Below, one piece after another: positions 7,831 to 15,296 of a stretch of 64,000 bases of DNA. A program made the position numbers and the translations under genes. The notes below the pieces were generated by a model. That model saw only the letters and a program-made list of their open reading frames with translations, made no database searches and had not been told where the DNA came from. Position 1 is the stretch's first letter, and each line of letters begins with the position of its first letter. Location of the stretch: assembly GCA_902196205.1 (NCBI GenBank), contig CABIKM010000011.1, positions 1 through 64,000 on the forward strand, given 5' to 3'. This DNA comes from Candidatus Methylomirabilis lanthanidiphila. GTDB lineage: Bacteria > Methylomirabilota > Methylomirabilia > Methylomirabilales > Methylomirabilaceae.

Positions 7831-10152
7831 ATGAGTGAAGCCAGTATCGTATTGCCAACATTTGGCCCGCAGGAATGGAAGATCCTCTGGTTTGTCCTGG
7901 TTTCGGCTTTTATCGCCTTGGGGTACGGGGCCTACCTGGCGAAAAAGACCATCCAGGAAGACCCCGGCAGTCAGGCCATGCAGGATGTTGCTAAGGCGAT
8001 TGAAGAGGGGGCGCTGGCCTATCTTGCGCGACAGGTGAAGACGATGATCTGGTTCGTCATCGCCATCACAATCGGCCTCTTCTTCATGTATCGCGCGCTC
8101 TACGAGGGGATGCTCCTGCCGCTTGGCGTGGCGCTCGCCTTCTTGATGGGGGTTGCAGCCTCCTATGGGGCAGGGTACGTCGGCATGTTGCTGGCCGTGA
8201 AGGGCAATGTGCGGACGGCGGCAGCCGCGCTCCACAGCTTCAAACATTCGTTGGAGGTCGCATTTCGGGCCGGGACTGTCTCCGGGATGTTTACCGTCGG
8301 GCTCGGGCTCCTCGGTGCCACGATCATCTTCCTGCTGTTCAAAGAGAATGCCATGAAGATCCTGGTGGGCTTTGGCTTTGGCGGGTCGCTCGCCGCCCTC
8401 TTCATGCGCATGGGAGGCGGCATCTTCACCAAGGCGGCCGACGTCGGGGCCGACCTGGTCGGGAAGGTGGAAAAGGGGATTCCGGAAGATGACCCGCGTA
8501 ATGCCGCTACGATCGCCGACAACGTGGGCGACAACGTGGGCGACTGCGCCGGGATGGCGGCCGACGTCTTCGAGTCGTATGAGGTGACGCTGGTGGCGGC
8601 GATTATCCTGGGAGCCGGGGCGATGCTGGATAAGGATTTTGTCGAGTCGTTCGGCGGAGCCGCCAATGCCTCCAAGGTCGTCCTGGCCCTGATCATCTAC
8701 CCCCTCTTAATCCGTGCCGTAGGCGTCTTCGGCTCCATCCTCGGGACCTGGTGCGTTCGTGGTAAGGACGATCCCAACATGAACCCGATGAGGCCGATCA
8801 ATGTCGGCTTCTGGGTGGCGGCCCTCAGCTCCGTCGTCGGCTTCTGGGTCGTCAGCTACCTCTACCTTGGCGACATCGTGAGCGACAAATACGGCGCCCT
8901 CTGGTGGCGTGTGTTCCTGGCCAATGTCATGGGGATCGCCCTGGCTCTGCTGATCCAGTGGCTGACGGAATATTTCACCGCGACCGACAAGAAGCCTGTG
9001 ACCGAGATCGCCTATTCCAGCCGGACTGGGCCGGCCACGCTGATCCTCTCTGGATTTGCCGCGGGTCTGGAGTCGAGCGTGTGGGCCATCCTGGCCATTG
9101 CTGCGACCATCTTTGGTGCCGTCAGTATCTTTGGCGGGAGCTTTGCACTGTCAGCATATGGGATCGCCCTGGCCGGGCTTGGGCTGCTGGCGACCACCGG
9201 CTTCGTGCTGGCCGAGGATACCTTCGGTCCCATCTCCGACAACGCGAACGGCATCTTCGAGATGTCGGGGGCGCTAAAGAACAACCCGAAAACGCCGTCG
9301 GGGATCGAGGCCCATCGGATTGTCGCCAAGCTCGACGCCGTCGGCAATACGACCAAGGCTCTGACAAAGGGGCTGGCCATCGCCACCGCGGTCATCGCCG
9401 CTGTCTCTCTTTTCCGCTCCTTCATCGACGAAGCGCAGCTCTTCGAGCAGGGGATTCAGGTGAACCTGCCGGAGGTCTTCATCGGCTTCCTGATCGGGGG
9501 GGCGGTCCCGTTCCTCTTCTCTTCGTTTGCGATCCAGGCGGTGAGCCGGGCGGCCTTTCTCCTGGTGGAAGAGGTGAGACGGCAGTTCAGAGAGAAGCCG
9601 GGGATCATGGAGTTCAAGGAGAAGCCGGACTACGGTCGGTGCGTGGAGATCGTGACCGCTGCGGCGCAGAAGGAGTTGCTTGGGCCAGGCGTCCTGTCGA
9701 TCGTCAGTCCGATCCTGGTCGCCTTCGCGTTCGGCGCGCCGGCACTGGGGGGCTTCCTCGCCGGCGCGATTCTCACCGGCCAGCTTATGGCGGTGTTCCT
9801 CTCCAACACCGGCGGCGCGTGGGATAATGCCAAGAAGAAGATCGAAGAGGGGCTGTTCGGCGGAAAGGGGACCGACTGCCACAAAGCCGCCGTCATTGGC
9901 GATACGGTCGGCGACCCGTTCAAGGACACCGCCGGACCGGCTATCAACCCCATGATCAAGGTCATGAACCTGGTTGCGATCCTGATTGCCCCCTTGGCAA
10001 TCCGCCAGATAAGCTGGGGCACGCGGGGTATGATCGTGTTAGCGTGCGCGATCATCCTGGGGCTGTCAGTGCTCTTCAGCAAGCGCGGCTCCATCGTGGT
10101 GGAAGAAGAGCCCGTAGCCGCCGCGAAGGCGGAGACCAGCCGCGCGCACTAA
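7831..10152 (+). CDS. hppA: Membrane-bound proton-pumping pyrophosphatase
   Basis: This 773-residue polytopic protein (about 16 membrane segments) hydrolyses pyrophosphate and pumps protons across the cytoplasmic membrane. The signature DNVGDNVGDCAGMAADVFE is present, as are the later conserved GDTVGDPFKDTAGPAIN segment and an ADNANGIFEMSG-like stretch (SDNANGIFEMSG). The GNTTKALTKG motif has Lys and Thr at the two positions that separate K+-independent H+-pumps (K, T) from K+-dependent ones (A, often G), so this should be K+-independent. ATG 7831 is preferred because AAGGAG precedes it; the frame is open further upstream without a good start. It saves energy from PPi made by biosynthesis. 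Confidence 0.96.
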   Translation: MSEASIVLPTFGPQEWKILWFVLVSAFIALGYGAYLAKKTIQEDPGSQAMQDVAKAIEEGALAYLARQVKTMIWFVIAITIGLFFMYRALYEGMLLPLGVALAFLMGVAASYGAGYVGMLLAVKGNVRTAAAALHSFKHSLEVAFRAGTVSGMFTVGLGLLGATIIFLLFKENAMKILVGFGFGGSLAALFMRMGGGIFTKAADVGADLVGKVEKGIPEDDPRNAATIADNVGDNVGDCAGMAADVFESYEVTLVAAIILGAGAMLDKDFVESFGGAANASKVVLALIIYPLLIRAVGVFGSILGTWCVRGKDDPNMNPMRPINVGFWVAALSSVVGFWVVSYLYLGDIVSDKYGALWWRVFLANVMGIALALLIQWLTEYFTATDKKPVTEIAYSSRTGPATLILSGFAAGLESSVWAILAIAATIFGAVSIFGGSFALSAYGIALAGLGLLATTGFVLAEDTFGPISDNANGIFEMSGALKNNPKTPSGIEAHRIVAKLDAVGNTTKALTKGLAIATAVIAAVSLFRSFIDEAQLFEQGIQVNLPEVFIGFLIGGAVPFLFSSFAIQAVSRAAFLLVEEVRRQFREKPGIMEFKEKPDYGRCVEIVTAAAQKELLGPGVLSIVSPILVAFAFGAPALGGFLAGAILTGQLMAVFLSNTGGAWDNAKKKIEEGLFGGKGTDCHKAAVIGDTVGDPFKDTAGPAINPMIKVMNLVAILIAPLAIRQISWGTRGMIVLACAIILGLSVLFSKRGSIVVEEEPVAAAKAETSRAH

Positions 10153-10274
10153 TCGACCGACGACCTTTTCCCTCAATGTCCTGCCGGTCATCCTGACAGA
10201 GGATACGGTGATGGTCGTCGGCGTGGAAACGACAATAACCAGTCAGATCAGAACGTCTAACTGGAGGTGTACGT

Positions 10275-10317
10275 GCAACGGCCCTTCAGGGCAGGTAAAG
10301 CCCTAGAGGGCCGTTGC
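10275..10317. terminator. Long perfect inverted repeat, likely terminator
   Basis: GCAACGGCCCTtcAGGGC pairs with GCCCTagAGGGCCGTTGC around a short AGGTAAA loop. It lies about 120 bases after hppA. There is only a weak T-run afterwards (ATTTAT), so it may be a terminator or a small mobile repeat. Confidence 0.5.
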
Positions 10318-10377
10318 ATTTATAGGGGCGAGCGCTGATTTGCCTTACGCTGCATTGACAGGAAGATCGCGGCGGCC

Positions 10378-10406
10378 TTGACACTGGGAGTACCGATGGT
10401 TATACT
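10378..10406 (+). promoter_or_regulatory. Strong sigma70-type promoter of the MazEF-like pair
   Basis: TTGACA (10378-10383), a 17-base spacer and TATACT (10401-10406) form a near-consensus promoter. The antitoxin ATG begins at 10413, about where transcription should start, so the mRNA may be leaderless. The GGTAT/ATACTTCC symmetry around the -10 could serve as operator. Confidence 0.6.
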
Positions 10407-10412
10407 TCCGGT

Positions 10413-10652
10413 ATGAAAACCGCCGTATCGGTTCCTGACGAGATCTTCAAGCAGGCCGAAAGGTTGGCCAAGCGGGCGCGCATGTCTCGCAGTCGACTGT
10501 TCAGTGAGGCGCTCCGGGAGTACGTCGCACGCCATGCCCCGGAGGAGGTGACCGAGGCGATGGACCGCGTGTGCGGGGAACTGGGGGAAGCCGCAACGGA
10601 CGAGTTCACGGTCGAGGCGGGGCGTCAGATTCTGGCGCACAGCGAATGGTGA
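10413..10652 (+). CDS. Ribbon-helix-helix antitoxin (MazE-like)
   Basis: This 79-residue protein starts MKTAVSVPDEIFKQAERLAKRARMSRSRLFSEAL, a beta strand plus two helices of the ribbon-helix-helix fold commonly paired with MazF/PemK toxins. The C-terminal part (ATDEFTVEAGRQILAHSEW) is acidic to amphipathic and should occupy the toxin's RNA-binding groove. It overlaps the toxin gene by 7 bases. No Shine-Dalgarno precedes the ATG; the promoter position suggests leaderless translation. Confidence 0.82.
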   Translation: MKTAVSVPDEIFKQAERLAKRARMSRSRLFSEALREYVARHAPEEVTEAMDRVCGELGEAATDEFTVEAGRQILAHSEW

Positions 10653-10990
10653 TTTCGCAGGGCGAGGTCTGGTGGGCGGATCTACCGGCACCTACCGGAC
10701 CCGTCCCCGGCTTTCGGCGTCCTGTCGTTGTGGTCCAGGGAGACGGCTTAAACCGCAGTCGGATCGGTACGGTCGTATGTGTTCCATTGACCAGCAATCT
10801 CAAGTGGGCTGCCGCGCCCGGCAACGTGATGCTGTTGCCCCGCGTCACCGGGCTGACCAGGGAGTCGGTCGCTAATGTGTCGCAGTTGGTAACTATTGAC
10901 AAGGCCTACCTTGCAGAACGGGTCGGCAAACTTCCGGTCGCAAAGGTACAACTAATCCTGGCTGGTATCGATGTCGTGCTGGGCCGATAG
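10646..10990 (+). CDS. mazF: MazF/PemK-family endoribonuclease toxin
   Basis: This 114-residue protein has the MazF fold: ISQGEVWWADLP at the N-terminus, GFRRPVVVVQGDGLN with the conserved RP...V substrate loop, then VCVPLTSN and the C-terminal SQLVTIDKAYL. MazF toxins cleave single-stranded RNA at short specific sequences. The ATG at 10646 lies inside the last codons of the antitoxin gene (ATGGTGA overlap), which fixes the start; the longer frame upstream is only the shadow of the antitoxin. It is adjacent to hppA but unrelated to it. Confidence 0.87.
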   Translation: MVISQGEVWWADLPAPTGPVPGFRRPVVVVQGDGLNRSRIGTVVCVPLTSNLKWAAAPGNVMLLPRVTGLTRESVANVSQLVTIDKAYLAERVGKLPVAKVQLILAGIDVVLGR

Positions 10991-11033
10991 ACTTCCGGTC
11001 GGCTAGACCACAGAGCAGGGGGCAGACCCAACA

Positions 11034-11618
11034 ATGGGGAAGGTGTACGACGAGATCGATAACGAGCTGCGTACATTCATCGAGGAGCAGCGGATGTTCT
11101 TCGTAGCAACCGCCCCACTCGATGGCACGCAACAGATCAATCTATCGCCGAAGGGACTGGATTCGCTGAGGATACTCGGCCCGCGCGAGGTCGCGTATCT
11201 GGACTACGTCGGTAGCGGCGTGGAAACGATCGCGCACTTGAAAGAGAACGGCCGGATCGTCGTCATGTTGTGCGCACTGGACGGACGATCGAAGGTCGTA
11301 CGCCTTCATGGGTACGGCGACGTCTTGGAGCCCACGAATTCCGAATACCGGCGACTGCGTCCGTTCTTTCCGGTCCACCCGTCCGACCGGGCGATTATCC
11401 GCATCTCGATCCGCCGTATCTCGGTGTCGTGTGGCTTTGGCGTTCCGGTCTATCGATTTGAGCGGGAGCGGTCTGAGCTGATCGACTGGTCGGAACGCAA
11501 GGGTGCCGACGGCCTCAGACAGTATCAGCTTACAAGGAACGCCGCCAGCATCGATGGGCTCCCGGCGATCACGTGGCTACCACAACCGGAAGGTCCCGAT
11601 GAGCCGTCGGTCGGCTGA
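11034..11618 (+). CDS. Pyridoxamine 5'-phosphate oxidase-family flavoprotein
   Basis: This 194-residue protein has the split-barrel flavin-binding fold of the PPOX family: an N-terminal helix followed by MFFVATAPLDGTQQINLSPKG, and a barrel segment LDYVGSGVETIAHLKENGRIVVMLCA. Members bind FMN, F420 or haem and reduce or oxidise small substrates. The sequence most resembles the general 'pyridoxamine 5'-phosphate oxidase family' proteins, not PdxH itself. It starts 43 bases after the MazF-like gene. The substrate cannot be read from the sequence. Confidence 0.75.
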   Translation: MGKVYDEIDNELRTFIEEQRMFFVATAPLDGTQQINLSPKGLDSLRILGPREVAYLDYVGSGVETIAHLKENGRIVVMLCALDGRSKVVRLHGYGDVLEPTNSEYRRLRPFFPVHPSDRAIIRISIRRISVSCGFGVPVYRFERERSELIDWSERKGADGLRQYQLTRNAASIDGLPAITWLPQPEGPDEPSVG

Positions 11619-11704
11619 TGGATATGAGCAGCCGACGATTGCACCCACCTGTCTACGTACGGATATGCACAGGCAGATGGGGTATGAAAGTTGTGAGTTC
11701 TGGC

Positions 11705-11754
11705 AAAATTCCCCCTCGCCCCCCTTTATCAAAGGGGGGGAACAGGGAGAATTG
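11705..11754. repeat. G6/C6 hairpin repeat, copy A
   Basis: AATTCCCCCTCGCCCCCC, a TTTATCAAA loop and then GGGGGGG, ending near GAGAATTGAG. It is one of eight family members in the window. Confidence 0.8.
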
Positions 11755-11786
11755 AGACGGGGATTTCAGGACGAGAGAGGGAGACT

Positions 11787-11835
11787 TTCCGGGCAATCCC
11801 GCATGCGCTGCCCGCGCGCCCATGGGCATGACAGT
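11787..11835. repeat. Fragment of the 51-kb repeat element
   Basis: TTCCGGGCAATCCCGCATGC and the following GCGCGCCCATGGGCATGACAGT-like stretch match 51085-51126 and 52515-52556 almost base for base. Confidence 0.7.
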
Positions 11836-11850
11836 TATGACGCCCAGCGC

Positions 11851-11890
11851 AAAATCCCCCCCTTTTAAAAGGGGGGTCAGGGGGGATTTC
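11851..11890. repeat. G6/C6 hairpin repeat, copy B
   Basis: AAAATCCCCCCCTTTTAAAA then GGGGGGTCAGGGGGGATTTC: the same hairpin family in a compact form. Confidence 0.8.
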
Positions 11891-11944
11891 GGGACCCGAG
11901 TGAGACACTTTCGAAGCGATACCTAACAGGAGACAGAGCGTAGA

Positions 11945-12235
11945 ATGCCAGCCTATATGATTCTCGATATTGAGGTCAGCGATCCGATTGGCTTTGAGCA
12001 GTACAAGCGAGTGGCCCCGCCCGCCTTGGCCGTGTATGGCGGCCGGTATCTGGCGCGTGGGGGTCGAACCGACATACTGGAAGGTAAGTGGGTTCCCAGC
12101 CGACTGGTGATTCTGGAATTTCCGGATGCGGCCCGCGCGAAGCAGTGGCTCGAATCCCCGGAGTATCGTGAGGCGAGAGACCTGCGCCGCCAGAGCGCGA
12201 CGACGAACATCGTCGTCATCGAGGGGGTAGAGTAA
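11945..12235 (+). CDS. DUF1330 family protein
   Basis: This 96-residue protein matches the DUF1330 dimeric alpha-beta barrel family: it opens MPAYMILDIEVSDPIGFEQYK and contains the GGRYLARGG and VILEFPDAARAKQWLESPEY motifs that are highly typical. The biochemical role of the family is unknown. A purine-rich AGGAGACAG lies upstream as ribosome binding site. It is transcribed in the same direction as the MgtE_N/CBS gene but is separated from it by a possible promoter. Confidence 0.85.
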   Translation: MPAYMILDIEVSDPIGFEQYKRVAPPALAVYGGRYLARGGRTDILEGKWVPSRLVILEFPDAARAKQWLESPEYREARDLRRQSATTNIVVIEGVE

Positions 12236-12271
12236 CTATCTATTCACACCGCATCACGGGTCGAAATACGG

Positions 12272-12300
12272 TTGACAATGGGTCCTGTTCATACTACAAG
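12272..12300 (+). promoter_or_regulatory. Possible promoter of the MgtE_N/CBS gene
   Basis: TTGACA (12272-12277), a 17-base spacer and TACAAG (12295-12300) lie just before the start codon at 12318; the -10 is only a partial match. Confidence 0.35.
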
Positions 12301-12317
12301 GACTGGACGGAGACCGT

Positions 12318-13595
12318 ATGAACACCATGCCTCTCCTCTTTTCAAGGTTGCGCCATTGTCCGATCCTCGATGCTGAGGGTCGGCTGGTAGGTCAGCTTAA
12401 GGACCTGATTATCCTGCCATTGGGGGTCCTGCCTCCGGTGACTAAGTTCGTGGTCCTGACGTCCGACAAGGAGGAGCTGATTCTGCCCTGGGAGGCCGTG
12501 GCTCGCCTGGAACAGGAGCCGGCGGCGATTCACCTGTCGTCGCAGCGTGAGGCGCTGCAGCCGATCGAGCCGCGAGCCGAAGAGATGGGGTTAGGCAGGA
12601 CGCTCGTGGATCGGAAGGTCGTAGATACGAAGCGCCACAAAGTGATCCGGGTTAACGACCTTGAGTTCCAGGAGGCGCAGGGACGACTACACCTGGTCGC
12701 GGTGGAGTGCGGGCTCCGGAGTCTCTTACGACATCTGGTCTCCGATGCCTCTGTTGAACGGATCGAGCGCCTGTTCAATGCGCGGTTGGAACGGGAGACG
12801 ATTGCGTGGGAGGTGGTCGAACCGGTCGAGACGGAGCTGACCAAGGCCAAGCACCGCGCAACCTATGCCAAACTGGCAAAACTCCATCCGGCCGACATCG
12901 CCGACATCATCGAGGAGCTGAACCCAAGTGAGCGCGCGACCGTGCTGGCGGCGCTGGATGAAGAGACCGCGGCCGAGACGCTGACCGAGACGGAGCCGGA
13001 GGTTCAGAGCTCGATGGTTCAGATGATGGAGAGTGAGCAGGCTGCCGACATCCTGGAGCGTATGGAACCGGACGAGGCGGCGGATATCTTGAGCGACCTG
13101 CCGGAAGAGAAGGCGCAGGAGCTTCTGGACACGATGGAAGAAGAGGAGGCTCAGGAGGTGGTTGAACTGCTGACGCACGAGGAGGACACCGCCGGCGGGC
13201 TGATGACCACTGAGGTGTTTACACTGCCGCCCGACCTCACCATGGTTGACGCGATTGGCCGGCTCCGCTCCGCTGAGGGGGCTGAGGCCGAGACGATCTA
13301 TTACATCTACGTCACCGACGACCTGGATCGGTTGCTTGGGGTGCTGAGCCTTCGAGATCTGATCCTGGCCGATCCGGGCCGGCGCCTTGATGACATTATG
13401 GTGCGGCAGGTCATCAGCGTGCGACCGGAGACCGACCTGCGCGAGGTTGCGGAGACCTTTACCAAGTATAATTTATTGGCAGTGCCGGTTGTAGACGAGG
13501 GGGGGGAGTTGAGAGGGATCATCACAGTCGATGACGTCCTGAACCTGATCCTCCCAATGATATGGAAGCAGCGCGTAGCGAAAAAGTACATTTAG
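12318..13595 (+). CDS. MgtE_N/CBS regulatory protein without a channel domain
   Basis: Residues 1-180 contain PRC-barrel-like modules (DAEGRLVGQLKDL, then VVDTKRHKVIRVNDL). Residues 188-290 are the superhelical MgtE N-domain (LHPADIADIIEELNP, repeated xxAADILERMEPDEAADIL units), and 295-420 are a CBS pair. In the MgtE Mg2+ channel these N and CBS domains sense cytosolic Mg2+ and gate the pore, but here the membrane domain is absent and the protein ends IWKQRVAKKYI. Its last 11 codons and stop are duplicated 21 kb away directly before an NRAMP gene, so it probably once formed an operon with that transporter and regulates it. Confidence 0.85.
   Translation: MNTMPLLFSRLRHCPILDAEGRLVGQLKDLIILPLGVLPPVTKFVVLTSDKEELILPWEAVARLEQEPAAIHLSSQREALQPIEPRAEEMGLGRTLVDRKVVDTKRHKVIRVNDLEFQEAQGRLHLVAVECGLRSLLRHLVSDASVERIERLFNARLERETIAWEVVEPVETELTKAKHRATYAKLAKLHPADIADIIEELNPSERATVLAALDEETAAETLTETEPEVQSSMVQMMESEQAADILERMEPDEAADILSDLPEEKAQELLDTMEEEEAQEVVELLTHEEDTAGGLMTTEVFTLPPDLTMVDAIGRLRSAEGAEAETIYYIYVTDDLDRLLGVLSLRDLILADPGRRLDDIMVRQVISVRPETDLREVAETFTKYNLLAVPVVDEGGELRGIITVDDVLNLILPMIWKQRVAKKYI
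13560..13595. repeat. 36-bp direct repeat, left copy (attL-like)
   Basis: The 36 bases from ATATGGAAGC to TACATTTAG are identical to 34642-34677. This copy is the in-frame 3' end of the MgtE_N/CBS gene. Confidence 0.95.
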
Positions 13596-13669
13596 GCTAC
13601 TCGACAGCACCCTCAATAGAATTAATAGGTTATAAGGTATATCCTGTCTCCTGTTCCGTCCTAGTACCT

Positions 13670-13681
13670 CATGTTGCTACC
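13670..13681. repeat. CATGTTGCTACC repeat, left end
   Basis: The same 12-mer recurs near the right end of the island (34523-34534), next to a one-base variant (34512-34523). Such repeats near element ends are candidate recombinase binding sites. Confidence 0.5.
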
Positions 13682-13721
13682 ATTTTGGGTTCCTCTCCTA
13701 AAAAAATATGGGCCTTTTTTC

Positions 13722-13750
13722 TTGACACACACTCGACAGGTGAGATAAAA
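13722..13750 (+). promoter_or_regulatory. Promoter of the cobalamin operon leader
   Basis: TTGACA (13722-13727), a 17-base spacer and ATAAAA (13745-13750) lie just upstream of the riboswitch, inside the AT-rich left end of the island. Confidence 0.55.
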
Positions 13751-13751
13751 G

Positions 13752-13990
13752 AAGGTGCCGGCTACTCCGGGCAAGGAGTAGGGGTTCTGTTTAGAAAATC
13801 TTTGCTGATGGCAGCCCGTGATGGGCTGGTGAGGGAAAGCGGTGAGCCCACTTGCATAAGGCGGGCAATCCCGCTGCTGCCCCGCAACTGTAATCGGCGT
13901 CGAAATCCGCATAGTGCCACTGCCCTGAACACAATACAGGGTGGGAAGGCGCGGATAGTAGGTTAAGCCGAGAGCCAGGATACCTCTTCA
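13752..13990 (+). ncRNA. Cobalamin riboswitch
   Basis: The conserved blocks of the cobalamin (B12) aptamer occur in order: GGGAAAGCGGTGAG (13833-13846), GCTGCCCCGCAACTGTAA (13876-13893), GCCACTG (13916-13922), GGGAAGG (13943-13949) and the B12-box-like AAGCCGAGAGCCAGGATACC (13965-13984). Binding of adenosylcobalamin should switch off the downstream biosynthesis genes. An antiterminator/terminator pair follows (14021-14082), which suggests transcriptional control. Confidence 0.92.
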
Positions 13991-14020
13991 TCACTACGAA
14001 TGCGGACCTTCCGAGGGGAG

Positions 14021-14082
14021 GGGTTCGAGATGAAAGAAGACGAAACATTCTCGAAAACCCAACCTTTGAGGTTGGGTTTTTT
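14021..14082 (+). terminator. Riboswitch expression platform: antiterminator and terminator
   Basis: AAAACCCAACCT (14054-14065) and AGGTTGGGTTTT (14069-14080) form a terminator hairpin followed by TTTTTTGTTTG. The 5' arm can instead pair with an upstream segment: GGGTTCGAGA (14021-14030) with TCTCGAAAACCC (14049-14060), a plausible antiterminator. The two folds are mutually exclusive, as expected for a riboswitch that controls termination. Confidence 0.7.
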
Positions 14083-14275
14083 GTTTGTAGGCCGTGAAGA
14101 GAGCGGTGGGCCCACAGATGGGGCGTCCCGCCAACCGCGGGTGCTCTCGGTCGCCCCGGAAGACCTTCCGGTTATCATCCGACTGCTCCTCCGTGAAGGC
14201 CCAAGGGACTATGTCCTCCGTAAGACCAAGGCAGGTAAGCTGCTTTTGAACCGGCGCGACGAGACCGTCGGGTAA
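14030..14275 (+). CDS. Possible small leader protein, unrecognised
   Basis: An 81-codon frame starts MKEDETFSKTQ after a strong AGGGGAGGGG ribosome binding site, and its codons 8-18 run straight through the riboswitch terminator. The C-terminal half, RVLSVAPEDLPVIIRLLLREG onward, has a plausible protein-like composition, but I recognise no family. It may be a real small gene expressed only on read-through, a leader peptide, or an accident of the frame. It ends just before the second terminator. Confidence 0.3.
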   Translation: MKEDETFSKTQPLRLGFLFVGREESGGPTDGASRQPRVLSVAPEDLPVIIRLLLREGPRDYVLRKTKAGKLLLNRRDETVG

Positions 14276-14302
14276 CAATTCAGTATTCCGATAGCCAGCG
14301 AG

Positions 14303-14371
14303 TTCTCACTCCGTATTGTGGAGTGGAGAAGGGTAGCCAGCCACGGATGAAGAGCCGTGGCTGGCTTTTTT
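14303..14371 (+). terminator. Second intrinsic terminator before cbiX
   Basis: A 12-bp perfect stem, AGCCAGCCACGG (14335-14346) with CCGTGGCTGGCT (14355-14366), is followed by a run of T. Just upstream a second hairpin forms from TTCTCACTCC (14303-14312) and GGAGTGGAGAA (14320-14330). It lies between the riboswitch and the first B12 gene, so it either attenuates the operon again or ends the small leader transcript. Confidence 0.8.
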
Positions 14372-14438
14372 GTTTGAGAAGCCTCTTGAATCACCCGGAG
14401 GCGGCTACTCTGAGGAGACGCGAGGAGGTTAACACGCT

Positions 14439-15284
14439 ATGACCTGTGAAGTTGTGCTCCTCGTTGGCCATGGCAGTCGCGAGCCTTCTGGAAACGAGGA
14501 GTTCCTCCAACTTTCGGAACAGATGAGGAAGGCTGTGGTCGGCGCCATGACGGAGGTTTGCTTCGTTGACTCGGCAGAGCCGGACATCCCCACCGGGTTA
14601 GACGCCTGTGTGCGCATGGGGGCGCAGGAGGTTGTGGTGCTGCCCGTGATGCTGTTCGCGGCCGGCCACGTCAAAGTGGAGATCCCATCTGAAATCGATC
14701 TGGCGCGAGTACGCCACCCAGAGATCAGGTTCCGCTACGGGCGACCCTTCGGGCTTCACCCGAAGATGCTGCAGATCCTTGACCAGCGCCTCGGGGAGAT
14801 CGAGGGCGCGCTTCCTGGCGCGCCAGAGGAGACGGCTGTCCTACTGGTCGGCCGTGGCAGCAGCGATCCGGACGCCAATGGCGACGTGTGTAAGTTGGCG
14901 AGGCTGCTGTGGGAGAGGCGAAGGTTCGGCTGGGTGGAGAGCTGCTTCATCGGCATCACCAAGCCCGACTTTGCTGAGGGGGTTCGTCGATGCGTGGCGC
15001 TGGGCGCACGACGGCTTCTGATCCTGCCGTACCTGCTGTTCTCAGGGGTCCTTATTCGACGGATCGGGATGCGCTTGCACGAGTTGCAGCGCTTGTACCC
15101 GAACATCGCCATGGGCGTGGCCAGATACCTTGAAGGCCATCCAAATCTGGTAACCGTACTACTGGAGCGGTATGAGGAGGCCCGTTATGGGACCGCAGTT
15201 ATGAACTGTGAGATATGCAAGCAACGAGTCTTGGTAGGTCATGAGGCAGTGACCCCTCTGCCTGCGGCCGTGGTGCCGGGATAG
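14439..15284 (+). CDS. cbiX: Sirohydrochlorin cobaltochelatase, CbiX long form
   Basis: CbiX inserts Co2+ into sirohydrochlorin, the entry to the anaerobic B12 pathway. The 281-residue protein has two chelatase halves: VVLLVGHGSREPSGNEEF with the active-site His near residue 11, and VLLVGRGSSDPDANGDV in the second half, where Arg replaces that His. The C-terminal tail carries MNCEIC (255-260), matching the MxCxxC motif reported to bind a 4Fe-4S cluster in long CbiX of Bacillus. It is the first gene after the riboswitch and has a strong GAGGAGG ribosome binding site. Confidence 0.93.
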   Translation: MTCEVVLLVGHGSREPSGNEEFLQLSEQMRKAVVGAMTEVCFVDSAEPDIPTGLDACVRMGAQEVVVLPVMLFAAGHVKVEIPSEIDLARVRHPEIRFRYGRPFGLHPKMLQILDQRLGEIEGALPGAPEETAVLLVGRGSSDPDANGDVCKLARLLWERRRFGWVESCFIGITKPDFAEGVRRCVALGARRLLILPYLLFSGVLIRRIGMRLHELQRLYPNIAMGVARYLEGHPNLVTVLLERYEEARYGTAVMNCEICKQRVLVGHEAVTPLPAAVVPG

Positions 15285-15296
15285 GAAGGTTACGCC

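Larger units (their letters stand above)
11619..11944. other. Repeat-filled intergenic region
   Basis: No gene is visible in these 326 bases. The region holds two copies of the GGGGGG/CCCCCC hairpin family and, between them, a fragment of the larger element found at 51 and 52.5 kb. Confidence 0.6.

Noticed and set aside
8904-9827. 307-codon plus-strand frame
   Set aside because: It is an alternative frame of hppA without protein-like pattern; the hppA frame carries all family motifs.
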